Shown here piece by piece: positions 1-11,225 of a stretch of 64,000 nucleotides of DNA. Source of the stretch: Piper betle. Taxonomy: Eukaryota; Streptophyta; Magnoliopsida; Piperales; Piperaceae. The notes under the pieces are model-generated. The model did no database searches and was not told the DNA's origin. It worked only from the letters and a program-made list of their open reading frames with translations. Both the position numbers and the translations under genes were made by a program. Location of the stretch: NCBI GenBank assembly GCA_033002965.1, contig JAURVB010014463.1, forward strand, positions 148,748-212,747, written 5' to 3'. The first letter of the stretch is position 1, and every line of letters begins with the position of its first letter.

Positions 1-250
1 GGCGACGTTGCCGCCGGCGGCCCGCTGCTAGCCAGCGATGTCGTCGCCTCGCCACCGTCATCAAGTCCGGCGTCCCCTCCTGTATCCTCTCCCACCTCCT
101 TGCCTTCTCTGTGGCCGCCCGCTCCATCTCCACTGCCGACGCCGTCGGTGCCAACGTCGACAACCTCCTCGACCTCTTCTCCCCCGGCGGCGACGGCAAA
201 ATCGGCGCGATCATCGACGATATCCGGGCCAAGAGCCCCGGTTCGTGCAC
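1..250 (+). pseudogene. Unrecognised GC-rich coding-like fragment, cut by the window edge
   Basis: I do not recognise this family. Frame 3 reads through a protein-like stretch with leucine, isoleucine and valine in regular positions (for example NLLDLFSPGGDGKIGAIIDD), unlike the random proline/arginine-rich translations of nearby GC-rich DNA. Frame 1 upstream (GDVAAGGPLLASDVVA) seems to join it through a one-base frame change near position 46, so a broken exon is likely. After about 250 the sequence becomes low-complexity G-rich DNA with no coherent reading. The fragment starts outside the window, so its 5' end cannot be judged. It could also be chance coding in GC-rich DNA. Confidence 0.25.
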
Positions 251-479
251 CGTGCGGCGAAGATCCGGCGTAAAACAGAGGTGGCCGTGGCGGGAGAGGT
301 CGACCGTGCTGAGGGAGGGAAATCGAGTGCCGGGGGAGGGAGAGGTCGACCGCATAGGCGAGCGCCGAGGGGGGGGCGGAGAGGTCGAGCGCGGGGGAGG
401 TGAGGCGAGCGACCGACCGGCTTTGGTGGGAGGCGAGCGACCGACATCAATTTTTATATGATACTAAAAAACAGAGGAA

Positions 480-648
480 CGAGGGCTGGAAAAAAATCAC
501 AGCTCCCATCCCTCGCCACTCATTGCCGTTGGTGGGAGAACTTTCATACCTACATCAATTATTTCCAGCCGTTGGATTGAATCCAACGGCTGGAAACTGC
601 AGTACAGCCATCTTGGCTGTACTGCAGTACAGCAATCCTCATCTCTAT

Positions 649-650
<2 letters not shown>
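480..650. mobile_element. Right end of a palindrome-ended, TA-flanked element
   Basis: Two perfect hairpins sit back to back. The first is at 562-596, a 16-bp stem with a 3-base loop built on CCGTTGGAT/ATCCAACGG. The second is at 597-627, a 14-bp stem with loop TCT. They are followed within about 25 bp by a TA run (648-670). The same hairpin order next to a TA microsatellite recurs near 23.85, 24.25, 33.65, 33.75 and 44.75 kb. The left boundary is not visible. No protein is encoded. Assignment to a transposon class is inference. Confidence 0.5.
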
Positions 651-682
<32 letters not shown>

Positions 683-699
683 AAAGCAATATAATAACA

Positions 700-1065
700 A
701 AGAAGTGAGATAGTTAAGATGGTAAGTATTTAAGTTGATGACCTCAAGGTTGGGGGTTCAATCCACATCGATAGTATTTTTTAAGTGAGGTACTTTTGAC
801 TTTTAATTGAGCCGATTAAGTGAGGTACTTTTGACTTTTAATCGAGCCGGTTTTGAGCTCACGAATGAGCTGGGTTCGAGCTCGAGAAAATTAAACAGTT
901 TAAGTCTATTCGAGCTGGAATGCATAAATGATATTCGAGTCGAACTCGAGTATGTATGTTCAAAACTCGTTTGATCTCGAGTTGAGTTCGAACGAGTTTT
1001 GAACTATTCGAGCTAAATTTGAACACAAGTTGAGCTCAGCTCGCTCGCTCGATTAGCACCCCTAG
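700..1065 (+). mobile_element. SINE-like repeat, copy 1 (tRNA-like pol III head)
   Basis: The head contains an A-box-like motif (TAGTTAAGATGG, 711-722) and a B-box-like motif (GGTTCAATCC, 755-764) about 32 bp apart, as in tRNA-derived SINEs. The body is rich in GAGCTCG/TTCGAG words and ends in GCTCGCTCGATTAGCACCCCTAG-type sequence at about 1065. A reverse-oriented copy with the same head, body and end lies at 7031-7375. The class call rests on the pol III boxes and the repeated structure. No poly-A tail or target-site duplication was established. Confidence 0.4.
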
Positions 1066-1209
1066 TGATGGGGGCTACGGCGGCGACAGTGGCGTGGTGG
1101 GGTGGTCGAGGGCGGGGTGGCGTGGTGGGGAGGGGGTGGGGTGATCGAGGGCGGGGGGAGCCGTGCATTGCTTATGCACCGCCAAACATGGCAGCGCATA
1201 CCAGCTCTT

Positions 1210-1253
<44 letters not shown>

Positions 1254-1255
1254 AC
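1066..1255. mobile_element. G-rich block ending in TA/CT microsatellite (palindrome-element fragment)
   Basis: This is a G-rich tract with a hairpin-like GTGCATTGCTTATGCAC and a GGCAGCGCAT word, followed by (CT)n and (TA)n runs at about 1206-1251. The GGCAGCGCAT word and the TA border match the ends of the palindrome-ended elements at 31-35 kb. It occupies the place where exon 1 of the adjacent Bet v 1-like pseudogene should be. Confidence 0.35.
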
Positions 1256-1573
1256 TTTTAAATAATTGATTTAAAATAATGTTGTCTTTGATTAATCCAG
1301 ATGCACCGTTTGAGTGGTACAAGGAGAAGGTGACGCGGTTGGACCAAGAAGAGCTGATCAAAGAAGTGGACGTTGTCGAGGGAGAGCTGATCAAAGAAGT
1401 GGACGCCGTCGAGGGAGGGCTTCTCAACTTTGGGTTCACCTTCTTCGAGACTAAGTCTGAGATTTTGAGCAAGGGTGCTAACCAGTGTACCTTGAAGTCG
1501 AGGTTGTTGGTGATTTATATATAGGCTAATAGGAAAACCTTATTCCTTTAGCTAGCTTTTGGATTAACAGAGG

Positions 1574-1578
1574 CCTGT
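1574..1578. repeat. Target-site duplication (left) of the solo LTR
   Basis: CCTGT immediately before the LTR's TG. The identical CCTGT follows the terminal CA at 4374-4378. Confidence 0.9.
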
Positions 1579-4373
1579 TGTAACACCCCGTTTCGGCTCA
1601 CCCGTGAATCGACCCGGAAATGTCACCGGCGACCGAACCGTTCGCTAATCTACTGGGTTCGGTTAAGCCATCCAGGATCTGCTCTCGGCGTTTTAAGATG
1701 GAGATGCAAATGTGAAATGCATGCATGGGAACAATTGGGTTGTAATGCGGTCCTACATGCATGCTATGATGTACAAGCAAAATAAGACAAAACAACAAAT
1801 GCGAAACCAAAAGAAAATATATACTATTTTATAAAAATACGATAACACATAACCATTTACCATGATATTAAATCATTATCTCATTCGTTTTTACCCGAGC
1901 CGAGTCTAAACTCCAAGGCTCCCTACTCATTCATATTTATCCATTCATTTAATATCAAACAATTTATCTAAACAAACATATCAAAATTATCATCACGTAG
2001 CAATAACACACCGTCATTATAGATTACACGCGGCAGGTACATGTGTGCGCGGTTCCGTGCTGCTCCTCCGCAGTCCCGACAGCTTTCATCACTCGCATTC
2101 CTCACCTACATATATATAGAAAAACCGTCAGTAACGAGTGTTACCGGCCCGGAAAATAACTAATATCAATCTGGCACAGGAGAGCAAACTCTCCTGTCGA
2201 ATGAAAACTATATTCTTCCTCAAGAACTCTCATCAGGGCACATACGGGAGCCGTCGCCCTCGGGTCGATAGCGTCCCCCTATCTTTCACATTCTCATGCC
2301 TCGGCCATTTCTCTATTGCTTCTCGCGTCAAATCTCATTCCTTCCCACCCTCTGCACCTTCCATATTACTCCTGGCCTTGAGCACGAAGGCCGAGTACTC
2401 TCAGGCAGTCGCCTTCAGTACCCTTTGAAACCACAAGTCTAGACATGCGCTGCAATGCAGTACCCGTGAACCTCCACACTTCTCCGGGTTTGAGGAACTC
2501 AAAGGTGGAGTTGTCAGGATCCCTCGGGAATGAAACGGCCCGCACACCATTCCAGAGCCCACTGTCGACACACACGTGCCCGCTCGCGTAGCACGGTAGT
2601 CGGATTTCCCTCATTCAGTCTCTCACAAAAACACGAAAACTATACATATATATAGGTCTAGGTTGGGATTTATACAATAGGCCCGAAGGCAACGTGAGCT
2701 GGATCTGAAGTTCGAAAACAAACTCGAGGGATCTCATCCTCGAGGGTTATTAATCCAGAAAATCGTTGGCTAAATGGCCCGAGTTAAGTGGGATTCGATA
2801 AAACGCCACTTAACTCGTCCTGCACATAATAAATCAAATACACAAGAGAGTAGCGTAAATCAGAGAACGAGTCCTAAACGGACCTGGTAGAAGCTCCAAA
2901 CGGGTCCACTCGCCTAGGCGGCGAGCTCCTACACCGTACCTACACAATCAAACTAAATACTAACGCCCGCATGATGAATCACACATCCTATAGCATGCAC
3001 GCACAATCAACACAATCACGCATCAATCAACACACATTAACCTATATCAATTCTAGCATGTCTACTTAGGCTAGTTTGTATTAAATCATGATCATCGCCT
3101 ACTTACCTTAATTAATTTCTTAGCCTCCATTTTTAACACCACTTAATCAAACAAATTTTAGATTTTATCCTTAATCAAATCTATATTTATATACATTATT
3201 ATAACACGCAATTCACCAATCCTAGCATGCAATTCTAATAATCAAAACTTTCAAATAATTAAATTAAAATAAATTATACCTCGCGTAGTCGAAAATCGGC
3301 GACGGCTAGGGTTTCGTTTCGTGGCTCGAAACTCGAATTCGGCACCTAGCGGCGTCCGAAGTCCGATCAGATTGGACCGGGTGCGTTCGGCGGATGATCC
3401 GGCGAATTTCCCACGAATCCAATTTTCCGGCGGTTCTGGTGGTTTTCCGGCGATGATTCGGGACAGGGCAATCGGGGGTCTATCAGCACCAGCTCGACGA
3501 GCTCGGTCCAATGGTGGTGTCAAACAGGGTAGCCAAGGCGGCGATGGCCGTCGACAGCGGCGTCAAAAATGGGTGGCGGTGTCCTCCAATCGGGCTCCGG
3601 CCGGCCTCGACGGCGGTCGGGATGATGGGGGAAACGTCGGGAAGGTCAAGGGGGTGGTCCTCGGGGTCACGGCGGCGGTGGCGCGGCCCGGACGGCGGCG
3701 AATCGACGGGCAGAGCGTCGCGGTTCGCGGGCTGATTCTGGCGTCGTGGCGAGGTGGTGGCGGTCGGGGCTGTTTGGGGTGGCACGGTGACGGCAAGGCG
3801 GGGCAGGGCGGCATCGATCGGCAGTAGCACGGTGTCGGCGGCGGCGGTGGCAGCACACGGCAGTGACGGCGGCAAGGGTTTGGGTGAAGAAGGTGTCAGG
3901 GAAGATGAAGGAATGATCTAGTGGCAATTTTGTAAATAAGTATTGACTCGATTCCGACTCGAGTCAAAATAATAACTAGTTCGTAATAAATTCTAAAAAA
4001 ATCTAGAAAAATATGGAAAAATCACATAAAATAAAACAAACACAACAACATCCAAATGGCATGCTCTATAACTAATAACCCACCCGAATATAATCCAACG
4101 CGTCCTAATTCGTCATTCGGCCCTAAAACTATTTCTACGATCAAACATATAAAAAGAAAAAATACTGCATACTTTCATATATTCAGATAACTCGTATCTC
4201 ACCATCTTCTCGACGTTATCATCATATATTCAGGTACACCTGACTCTCATCGCTCATAACTCATGGCTGGTCTCGACTCAGCACGCGATTCATGAAACCG
4301 ACTCGACTCGAACCAACGATCGAACCGACTGGTTCGGTAACGTAAAACCCTGACTCGAATCACGGGTTTTACA
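1579..4373 (-). mobile_element. Solo LTR of a Gypsy-type retrotransposon (2795 bp), minus orientation
   Basis: The ends are TGTAACACCCCG...GGGTTTTACA. A 5-bp target-site duplication CCTGT flanks it exactly (1574-1578 and 4374-4378). Read on the minus strand it aligns end to end with the LTR at 61143-63939 (2797 bp), including the start TGTAAAACCCGTGA and the end GTGAGCCGAAAC...GTTACA. No internal domain is present, so it is a solo LTR left by LTR-LTR recombination. It holds a GC-rich segment at about 3290-3900 and TTGACTCG/CGAGTCAA motifs at about 3945-3965. Open frames inside it are not genes. Confidence 0.93.
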
Positions 4374-4639
4374 CCTGTGACATCTAATAATGGTTTCCGA
4401 GCTTGGGTGGGTATGTGATGTACGAGATCGAGGATAGGCACGCGGACGAGGAGAAGATGGTCACCGCCGACGACTTGGCAATGATAGCCCAGGTGGTGGA
4501 GGAGTATCTAGGAAGAAGAAGGCCGGTGGGGGTTCGGTCCTGGGCACCGGGGATGGGTCTACCCTAGTGTTCAACACTACTGGCGGCCTGCCCGGGTGAG
4601 GCAACATTTCGGCGCGTGCAACGCCGAAGAAAATGTCCA

Positions 4640-5433
4640 CGTCCCCACGTACTGATATCTTACATGATTATGAATAAGTTGATATATGATCGTGGTGTAC
4701 TATTAAATATGTTTGCAGTTGTGATATAGATCAAGCAGCTGGTCTTTGTGGTTTTCAATTTTCATGGCTTCATTAAATTTCTTCAAGTGTATTATGTATT
4801 TCATGTCAGCGAAGGATGAAGTCCTGGAATTTGGCCGTAGAAAAAGACATACTGCTTAAATGGTACTCCTTTTCAGAAGAAAAGATGAAACTGGTGGGCT
4901 CTCTTTCATCTTGGGTTTTTTCTTGAATAATGCGTGGAAGATAGATATGATCTCCTGAGTTTAACCACGCTTATTAAAGGTAACTATTAGTCGTTCCAAG
5001 TATGAATCTACCCATTTTTAAGTCATTAGATAGCTACTTTACCTTTGAGATTAATGTTGAACTCTACCTCTACTCTATTATGTCAATGTTTTTTTTTCTA
5101 ATTCAGTGAGTCGAGCCGAGTTAATTTTACTTGGTTCAAACTTTGGTTTTTTGTGTCTTCTCATTCAAAAGCTTTTATATATATATATATATATATATGT
5201 ATATAATTAGTGCTCGACATGAATCAAATTTGAGTAGGACTAGCTAAATTTTTCTGTATCAATATTCGTCTATTGTATATCAATTCACACTAATTAATGT
5301 TTTATTTAAAAAGCCAAAAAAGTTTCCTGTAACATCATTTTGCATATAAAATAATATTCAAAATTGTTATACTCATGCTCTATTTTTTTATTAAGTGGAT
5401 CATTTTTTGGTAAAATCTAATATGTGTGTGTAT

Positions 5434-5479
<46 letters not shown>

Positions 5480-7020
5480 TACGCAAAAAGTCTTATAATT
5501 TTCTATTAAAAAATATCAAGTCTTATGCTGAATAGAATCGAACAGCGACTGCCTAAGAGGCCTCTTTTATCCCTTTGATATGATATTGAGAGTATTTGCT
5601 AACAATAATATTATTATTACTAAGTGTGTGGCTGTGTACCACTAAAAAATTGCATTGAAGAAAAAAATAAAGGAAAACCAAGACAAATAATTTTCTTTTA
5701 ATCATGGGAATTGTGGAAGTTCCTAATTTTCTCAATCCGCTGTTTGATGAACTACACTTAATTAATCTAGTTCTTGCAGGGAAGAGTCATTTAAATTTCT
5801 GAGCATATATTTCTTTAACTGAACATTCTTTGGTAAGTGTAACGATTGTTTTTGAATCTGACTAAACTCAAAAATGAATATATAGTTTCAGCAAAAATAT
5901 AAGGTCGAGTAACATTTGGCCATATATACAAGACGAGTTATTATAAAAGGGGCTTGTGCCAGCTTGGTATATATCTAATAATAATTCATAAATGATGTTC
6001 CATGTTTTGAGTACAATATCCATGGTCGGGTTGAAAAAAATTGAGTTCCATGAACCAAACACATGACCCGTTAAAGACCTAACGAGTAAGTAGAAAATCA
6101 TAAATAAATAAAACTCATTTATTTTTAAATTAATAAAATTATCACGAGAATATTTAATGGGAGTAATTTACTTGAAATTAGTTGGGCATTACACTCATAT
6201 TAGTAGCTGCAAGGTCTTACAGAGGATTACCTCTCCTCCATTTTTATTTTTCTTCCACCACACATCCCAAAAAATTCCGGTTGCTCACAGTCGGGTGGGA
6301 GTGAATCACTATTCCCCTGCTTTGAAAAAAATAATAATTACGCGATAACTGGTCCAAAATGTGGGTCACATTGATGAAAACGACTGCGAATGCGAACTCT
6401 AGTACTATTGAATCGTCGATCCTTTCCCATGCATCTTTCATTTCTTACACGTTCCATTGTTCATATATCGCAAATTAAAATTCTCTTTAATTGCAATCTT
6501 AATTATGACTTGGGTACAAAATAAAAAAGGGATTTGTATAGAGCCCACTCTTGAAAAATCATAATGTAAAAATTTGAGATTTAGAGTCGACTCAATAGAC
6601 TATAGAGTGAAGTCGACTCACTATTAACTTTAAGGTGACTTGAAGTTGTTGATATGAATTTTTTGATTCAACAAGCAAAATGATGTCCAAAATTATTAGA
6701 TATTAATCTATTTAACCGTACTTGTAATTGATAAAAATATGACTTATATTACTTTAAACATTGATTTAACTAAATTAAAAGATAAATAATATGTATTCCA
6801 AACCTTTTTTAAAAAATTCGAAAAGACTCATGGAGACTTGAAGGACCAATTATAAAATTTATTAATGAGAAGTCACTTGTAGAATTTGACTTGGAAAACC
6901 GTGGAGGAGTCGATTTATTTTTGAACAAAAAATATTTTAAAAATATGAAGAAACCTACAAATTAAATGGGAAGTGCAAAGAGTAAATAAAAATAATTGAT
7001 GATAATTTGATTTCATTTTA
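4640..7020. other. AT-rich intergenic DNA, no gene seen
   Basis: I see no coding signal. It contains TA/CA microsatellites at 5177-5197 and about 5430-5478, and short poly-A and poly-T tracts. The small open frames are AT-rich and not protein-like. Confidence 0.6.
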
Positions 7021-7030
7021 TAACATTTGT

Positions 7031-7375
7031 CTAGGGGTGTTAATTGAGCGAGCGAGCCGAGCTGAACATGTGCTCGAACTCGGCTCGAATCGTTCGAAAC
7101 TCGTTCGAACTCGACTCGAGATCGAACGAGTTTTGGACATACATGCTCGAGTTCGACTCGAATACTTTTTATGTGTTCGAGCTCGACTCGAGCTCGAATA
7201 TACTTAAACTGTTTAATTTTTGTGAGCTCGTTCGCCAGCTCGTTCGTTAGCTCGAAATCAGCTCGATTAAAAGTCAAAAGTACCTCACTTTAAAAAAGTG
7301 AGGCCATTGTGGTTTGAACCCACAACCTTGAAGTCATCAAGGTGAATACTTGCCATCTCAACTATCTTGCTTCTT
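7031..7375 (-). mobile_element. SINE-like repeat, copy 2 (minus orientation)
   Basis: Reverse complement of the repeat at 700-1065. It has an A-box-like motif at 7353-7364 and a B-box-like GGTTCAAACC at 7311-7320 (both minus strand), and it ends at CTAGGGGTGTTAATTGAGCG (7031). The two copies share the GAGCTCG/TTCGAGTCGA-rich body. Confidence 0.4.
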
Positions 7376-7468
7376 TGTTATTATATTTCATATATATATA
7401 AATAAAATATAATATAAAGACTATATTATTATATTATTTTGTCGAGTCGAGTTCGAGTCGAACTATCG

Positions 7469-7832
7469 AGTTCAGAGTTCGAGTTACAACCGAGTCGAGT
7501 CGAGTCGAACACGACCTTGCTCAAACTCGGCTCGTAAGATTCGAGTTCGAGTCGAGTTCGAGTCGAGCATTTAAATGTCGAGTTTCGAGTCGAGTCAAAC
7601 CGAGCCGAACGCTAAATGCTCACGAGCTGGCTCGCTCAATTAGCAACACTGTATTCGAGTTCGAGTTACAACCGAGTCGAGTCGAGTCGAACACGACCTT
7701 GCTCAAACTCGGCTCGTAAGATTCGAGTTCGAGTCGAGTTCGAGTCGAGCATTTAAATGTCGAGTTTCGAGTCGAGTCAAACCGAGCCGAACGCTAAATG
7801 CTCACGAGCTGGCTCGCTCAATTAGCAACCCT
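7469..7832. repeat. Two tandem copies of a ~182-bp GAGTCGAGTTCGA-rich unit
   Basis: The stretches 7469-7650 and 7651-7832 are almost identical. Each begins with TTCGAGTTACAACCGAGTCG and ends with GCTGGCTCGCTCAATTAGC. The ends match the terminal words of the SINE-like repeat next to it, so this is probably a duplicated part of the same family. Confidence 0.75.
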
Positions 7833-7849
7833 ACATTTGTCGTAGGTCA

Positions 7850-9290
7850 CATATAATTCTTAAACTAACACGTATATATACTCTCACACATCCCTCCCTC
7901 CGCCACTAGGGTTTCGAACCAACCCAACTTTTTCCAATCGATAGATCTTTTGCAGTGATATATACGTATAAGTGCCTTGGGTACAATTTTACTAAAATCT
8001 CCGCAGTTTAATTACTTAGATTGGTTGCCGGGTCTCTGTTTGAGTTTCCAACATGACTGATCATAATTTAGAGAGTAAAATAATTATCTATAATTGGTAT
8101 TAATTAAGTGTTCGGATGCCAAATTTCTAGGGTCTATTTAGTTGGTATAAAAAAAATCACCTGGTCAAGCAATTAAAAAAGTGATTTACAATCAATATAA
8201 TATATATTAGTGCAAAATTTAATGTATTTTACGTATTTTTCACATAAAATAACTATTATTTCCTTTAATTAGTATCCTCATCAATGTGCATAATAGACTG
8301 CAACGTTTTCTTTCTCAAAACACAAAAAAAGTATCATTTTTTTTGCTACAAGTGACCACTCGGAGGAAGTCAATATTGTTTAATTTATACACAAAATACA
8401 TTCACATAAACTTTTATATAAAATACAAAGAGTATATATTACGTTTTTTTAAAGTGGACTAGTCCCCAGAAAAAAAAGTAGACTAGTTAGACTTTTTCTA
8501 GATTTCACGTTTCTGTGTTCGAACGAACCCTTAAAGAAAAAATTGTAAATGTACGTATCACTAATGCAACGAGATAGCGTCTTGCAACATATATTTTTGC
8601 ATCTGGAGTATATTTTGTATTCCAAAATAAATGGAGAGACAGTTTATATTACAAATTTTTTTAAGTTATCATGCCATGCTCACAATTGCTTACAAGTGTT
8701 CTTTCTTGTATATATATATAAAATATGTGGCGCCTATTTCAGAGAGAAGCATTGCCCTTTCCAATTAGAAGGTCTTTGGAAATAAGATAAGGGATGAATA
8801 AGTATTGCCCCTATGATAGTAATATTATATAACAAAAATAATATATAGATATTATCGCCATTATAAGATTCACGATTGGCGTATTAATAATACTAATCTT
8901 TCAAATTTGAAGAACAACTCAGAGCGCGTACAACAAAGCAATTTATCTTACATTGGGCTAAAATTTCACTTGATATATATGATGTATACACATCACAGCA
9001 ATTTCTTCTATAATAGAGAATAAAAAACAGAAATTAAGGTCTTAAGCCATGCCACTTACATGTATTATCTATGACCACATGCATCATGAGCCTCTTAAAA
9101 TCTCACAAAAATACAAACGAAACGTCGAAAACATTAACATATAACAAACTTTAATTTATTTATCATTTAGTTGTTATGGCTACTGGATATATATATGGTG
9201 GATGACCATAAGTGGCCATGGACACTTTATTCCATGTTATTTTATTCACAATGTCTCAATATTTTTACCAGCACACACAGACAATCCCCC
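7850..9290. other. Intergenic DNA, no gene seen
   Basis: AT-rich, with no convincing coding stretch. It lies downstream of the minus-strand Bet v 1-like gene that ends at 9296, so its right edge probably includes that gene's 3' UTR. Confidence 0.5.
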
Positions 9291-9295
9291 AGTGT

Positions 9296-10160
9296 TCAAC
9301 CCTGGAGCAGATGCGGCCCACTGCTGATGGCATCGTCCAGCACAGATACCCCGCCGGCCCTCTTCTTCTTGGCGCTCTCCTCCACCACCGTAGCCAACAC
9401 CTGGATGTCGTCGATGGTGGCAATCTTCTCGTTGTCCGCGAACTCATCCTTGACCTCGTACATCACAATGGACCTCACAGTGCACTGGTTCGGACCTTTC
9501 TCATGGACCTCCAACCGCGTCCGAAAGGTGTATCCAAAGTTGAGATAACCTGCCTCAACAACGTCCGCGCCTTTGACAATATTCTCGTGGTCCAAATGTC
9601 TGACCACCATCTTGTACCACTCAAATGGTGCCCCTGCATTCAACGAAAACATCATTAATTAATAATTACCACCTTATAAATTCCGATCCTAAAATTCTAA
9701 ATAATTATAGTGTAGCAACCTGTGTATACCAATATGTCGTTAATTATGTGAGATGTATAAAAATTTTCACCTGCGCTCCTAAATTGAGCCCTTAGACGAG
9801 TTCGGATTATTTGATCATGAAGTTCCTGTATAACATAACTGTTTTAAACGTGAAATAGCTCAAACATGTATATATAAGGTCCACAGTTAACTGGTTGACG
9901 GTAAATATTTTTTAAAAATGTATATGCATGGGCGCACAAGTCGGTCTAATAATCTATTACCATCTAAAATTTACATACGTGCATGAATGGTCTGCTTTTA
10001 AAGTACTGCCGGCTGATCCGTCACCGGTGACTTTCAGATCTTTGTAGAAATCGGGAAGGGTTTTGATAAGGCAGGGCAGCTCAAGGCTGCCATAAACTTG
10101 CCAGACTTCGGAAGCTGGGAGGGGAATGTCATGCTCATTGGCTAACTTCCCACTCTTCAT
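9296..10160 (-). CDS. Bet v 1 / norcoclaurine-synthase-like protein, two exons (junction doubtful)
   Basis: Exon 1 runs from the ATG at 10158-10160 (MKSGKLANEHDIPLPASEVW) to about 9979, and exon 2 is 9296-9633 (APFEWYKMVVRHLDHENI...). The start is chosen because MK-GK-ANE aligns with the intact paralogue. The Bet v 1 glycine loop appears as GDGSAGST. The family binds small hydrophobic ligands in a large cavity, and the closest recognisable relatives are norcoclaurine-synthase-like proteins; the substrate is unknown. Odd point: exon 2 needs a phase-1 junction, but the visible GT donors after GSTLKADHSC give phase 2 (9978) or phase 0. The end of exon 1 also diverges from the paralogue's TFDLWNLPG. 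The C-terminus (AISSGPHLLQG) lacks the NTGGLPG tail of its neighbour. It may be a recent pseudogene or use an unusual splice. Confidence 0.7.
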
Positions 10161-10379
10161 GATTTTGTTCTCCTATTTGTGTGCTCTCCTTTTACCGCCT
10201 TTTCTTCTTGTCCTCCTATACTTAGCCCAATAGCATCCTTTTACAGATCTCGGAGACGGCGGCTCATTTGAGATACCATCACACTCCATATATGTTAGCG
10301 TGCATTGGTTTAGTTTGAAGAAGACTGGTAGCCGATAGGCTTGTATGAAGCAGCCGCACAACTTGGTAACTTACGTCAA

Positions 10380-11160
10380 ATGGAAGCTATCGCTAGGACA
10401 ACTATATATTTAGTGCCTATATGTAGAAGCTGATAATAAGATTGAGAGGAAATATATATCCATTTGTTTTAAGTGATAAACCTTATTTGTTTAGGTGAGA
10501 AAAGACTTGCCCGAGCACTTGCTACATTTTTTTATTGGTTTAAAACTCTCAATTAGTGAAATTTAAAAAAAATAATTGTAATATATATATATATATCATA
10601 AATTATAATAATTAAAACTAATATTAAAACTACTACACAGAGTTTGTGGTAGGAAGTGGTACAGCAAATCCATTCCCTTTTAAGTGAGACCCTTCGTCTT
10701 TTTAAAAGGTTTACCATTACTAAAGAGTTTTTGACCAATTAAGGGCATTTATGTCAATAAAACCCAACAAAAAATACATATATTACAATCTCATGAAAAA
10801 TCATATGGTAGACTTAACCATTGTTTTAAAACTTCTTTTTTACTCCAACATTTATTTGAGCCAACTCCACTTTGAAGCTTGTCAAGTCAAACTCCATACT
10901 AACTAATTTTATAATTGATTCTCCCAGTCAAATTATAAAATATATAAAATATTAAAGTTTTTTAAATTAGCTAAATCAATATATTTAATTAATATAAATC
11001 ACATATTTAAAATATCAAAAAAATAATATATACAAATTTTATATAATCATTTTTTTACATAATTAAAAAATTAATATAAATGATTCTAAATTAGTTTGAA
11101 GTTGACTCTGGTTCATAACATGATGAGGCTGAGTTTTGAGTTTTTACGTTATAAACTTAA

Positions 11161-11225
<65 letters not shown>

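Larger units (their letters stand above)
1503..4410 (+). mobile_element. TRIM LTR remnant inserted in the pseudogene exon, itself split by a solo LTR
   Basis: The extra DNA on both sides of the solo LTR (1503-1578 and 4379-4410) is foreign to the gene. It matches, in plus orientation, the LTR of the complete TRIM at 55910-56541 (read on the minus strand): TTATATA-GCTAAT-GGAAA-CCTTATTC, TTTTTGGATTAA-AGAG, then CTAA-AATGGTTTC-GAG-TTGGGTG. It lacks the first and last roughly 30 bp of that LTR. The order of events is therefore gene, then TRIM LTR, then Gypsy-type LTR. Confidence 0.65.
1301..4593 (+). pseudogene. Bet v 1 / norcoclaurine-synthase-like pseudogene, exon 2 split by nested retroelements
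   Basis: Exon 2 starts after the acceptor ATTAATCCAG (1291-1300), in the same splice phase as the intact paralogue at 13506-14136, and reads APFEWYKEKVTRLD to about 1503. The homology resumes at about 4411 with MYEIEDRHADEEKM and runs to 4593. Exon 1 is absent; TE-derived DNA lies upstream. Lesions: a 33-bp in-frame tandem duplication (two copies of ELIKEVD-V/A-VEG at about 1350-1415); insertion of a TRIM LTR remnant; insertion of a 2.8-kb solo LTR into that remnant; and a one-base deletion near 4511 (CTAGG where the paralogue has CTCAGG). That deletion shifts the tail into a premature stop at 4564, while the other frame still ends in the family-like NTTGGLPG. Bet v 1-fold proteins bind small hydrophobic ligands, and some act as Pictet-Spengler enzymes. 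This copy cannot make a full product. Confidence 0.85.

Noticed and set aside
706..770. Genuine tRNA gene
   Set aside because: Only A- and B-box-like words are present; no cloverleaf or anticodon stem can be drawn, and the region recurs with a repeat body.
3321..3927. Overlapping open frames on both strands in the LTR GC-rich block (repeated at 61592-62187)
   Set aside because: They are inside the solo LTR and the 5' LTR, which have TG...CA ends; the frames are not conserved as protein and represent LTR sequence.
9212..9658. Plus-strand open frame of 148 aa
   Set aside because: It is antisense to exon 2 of the minus-strand Bet v 1-like gene, which has clear family motifs.
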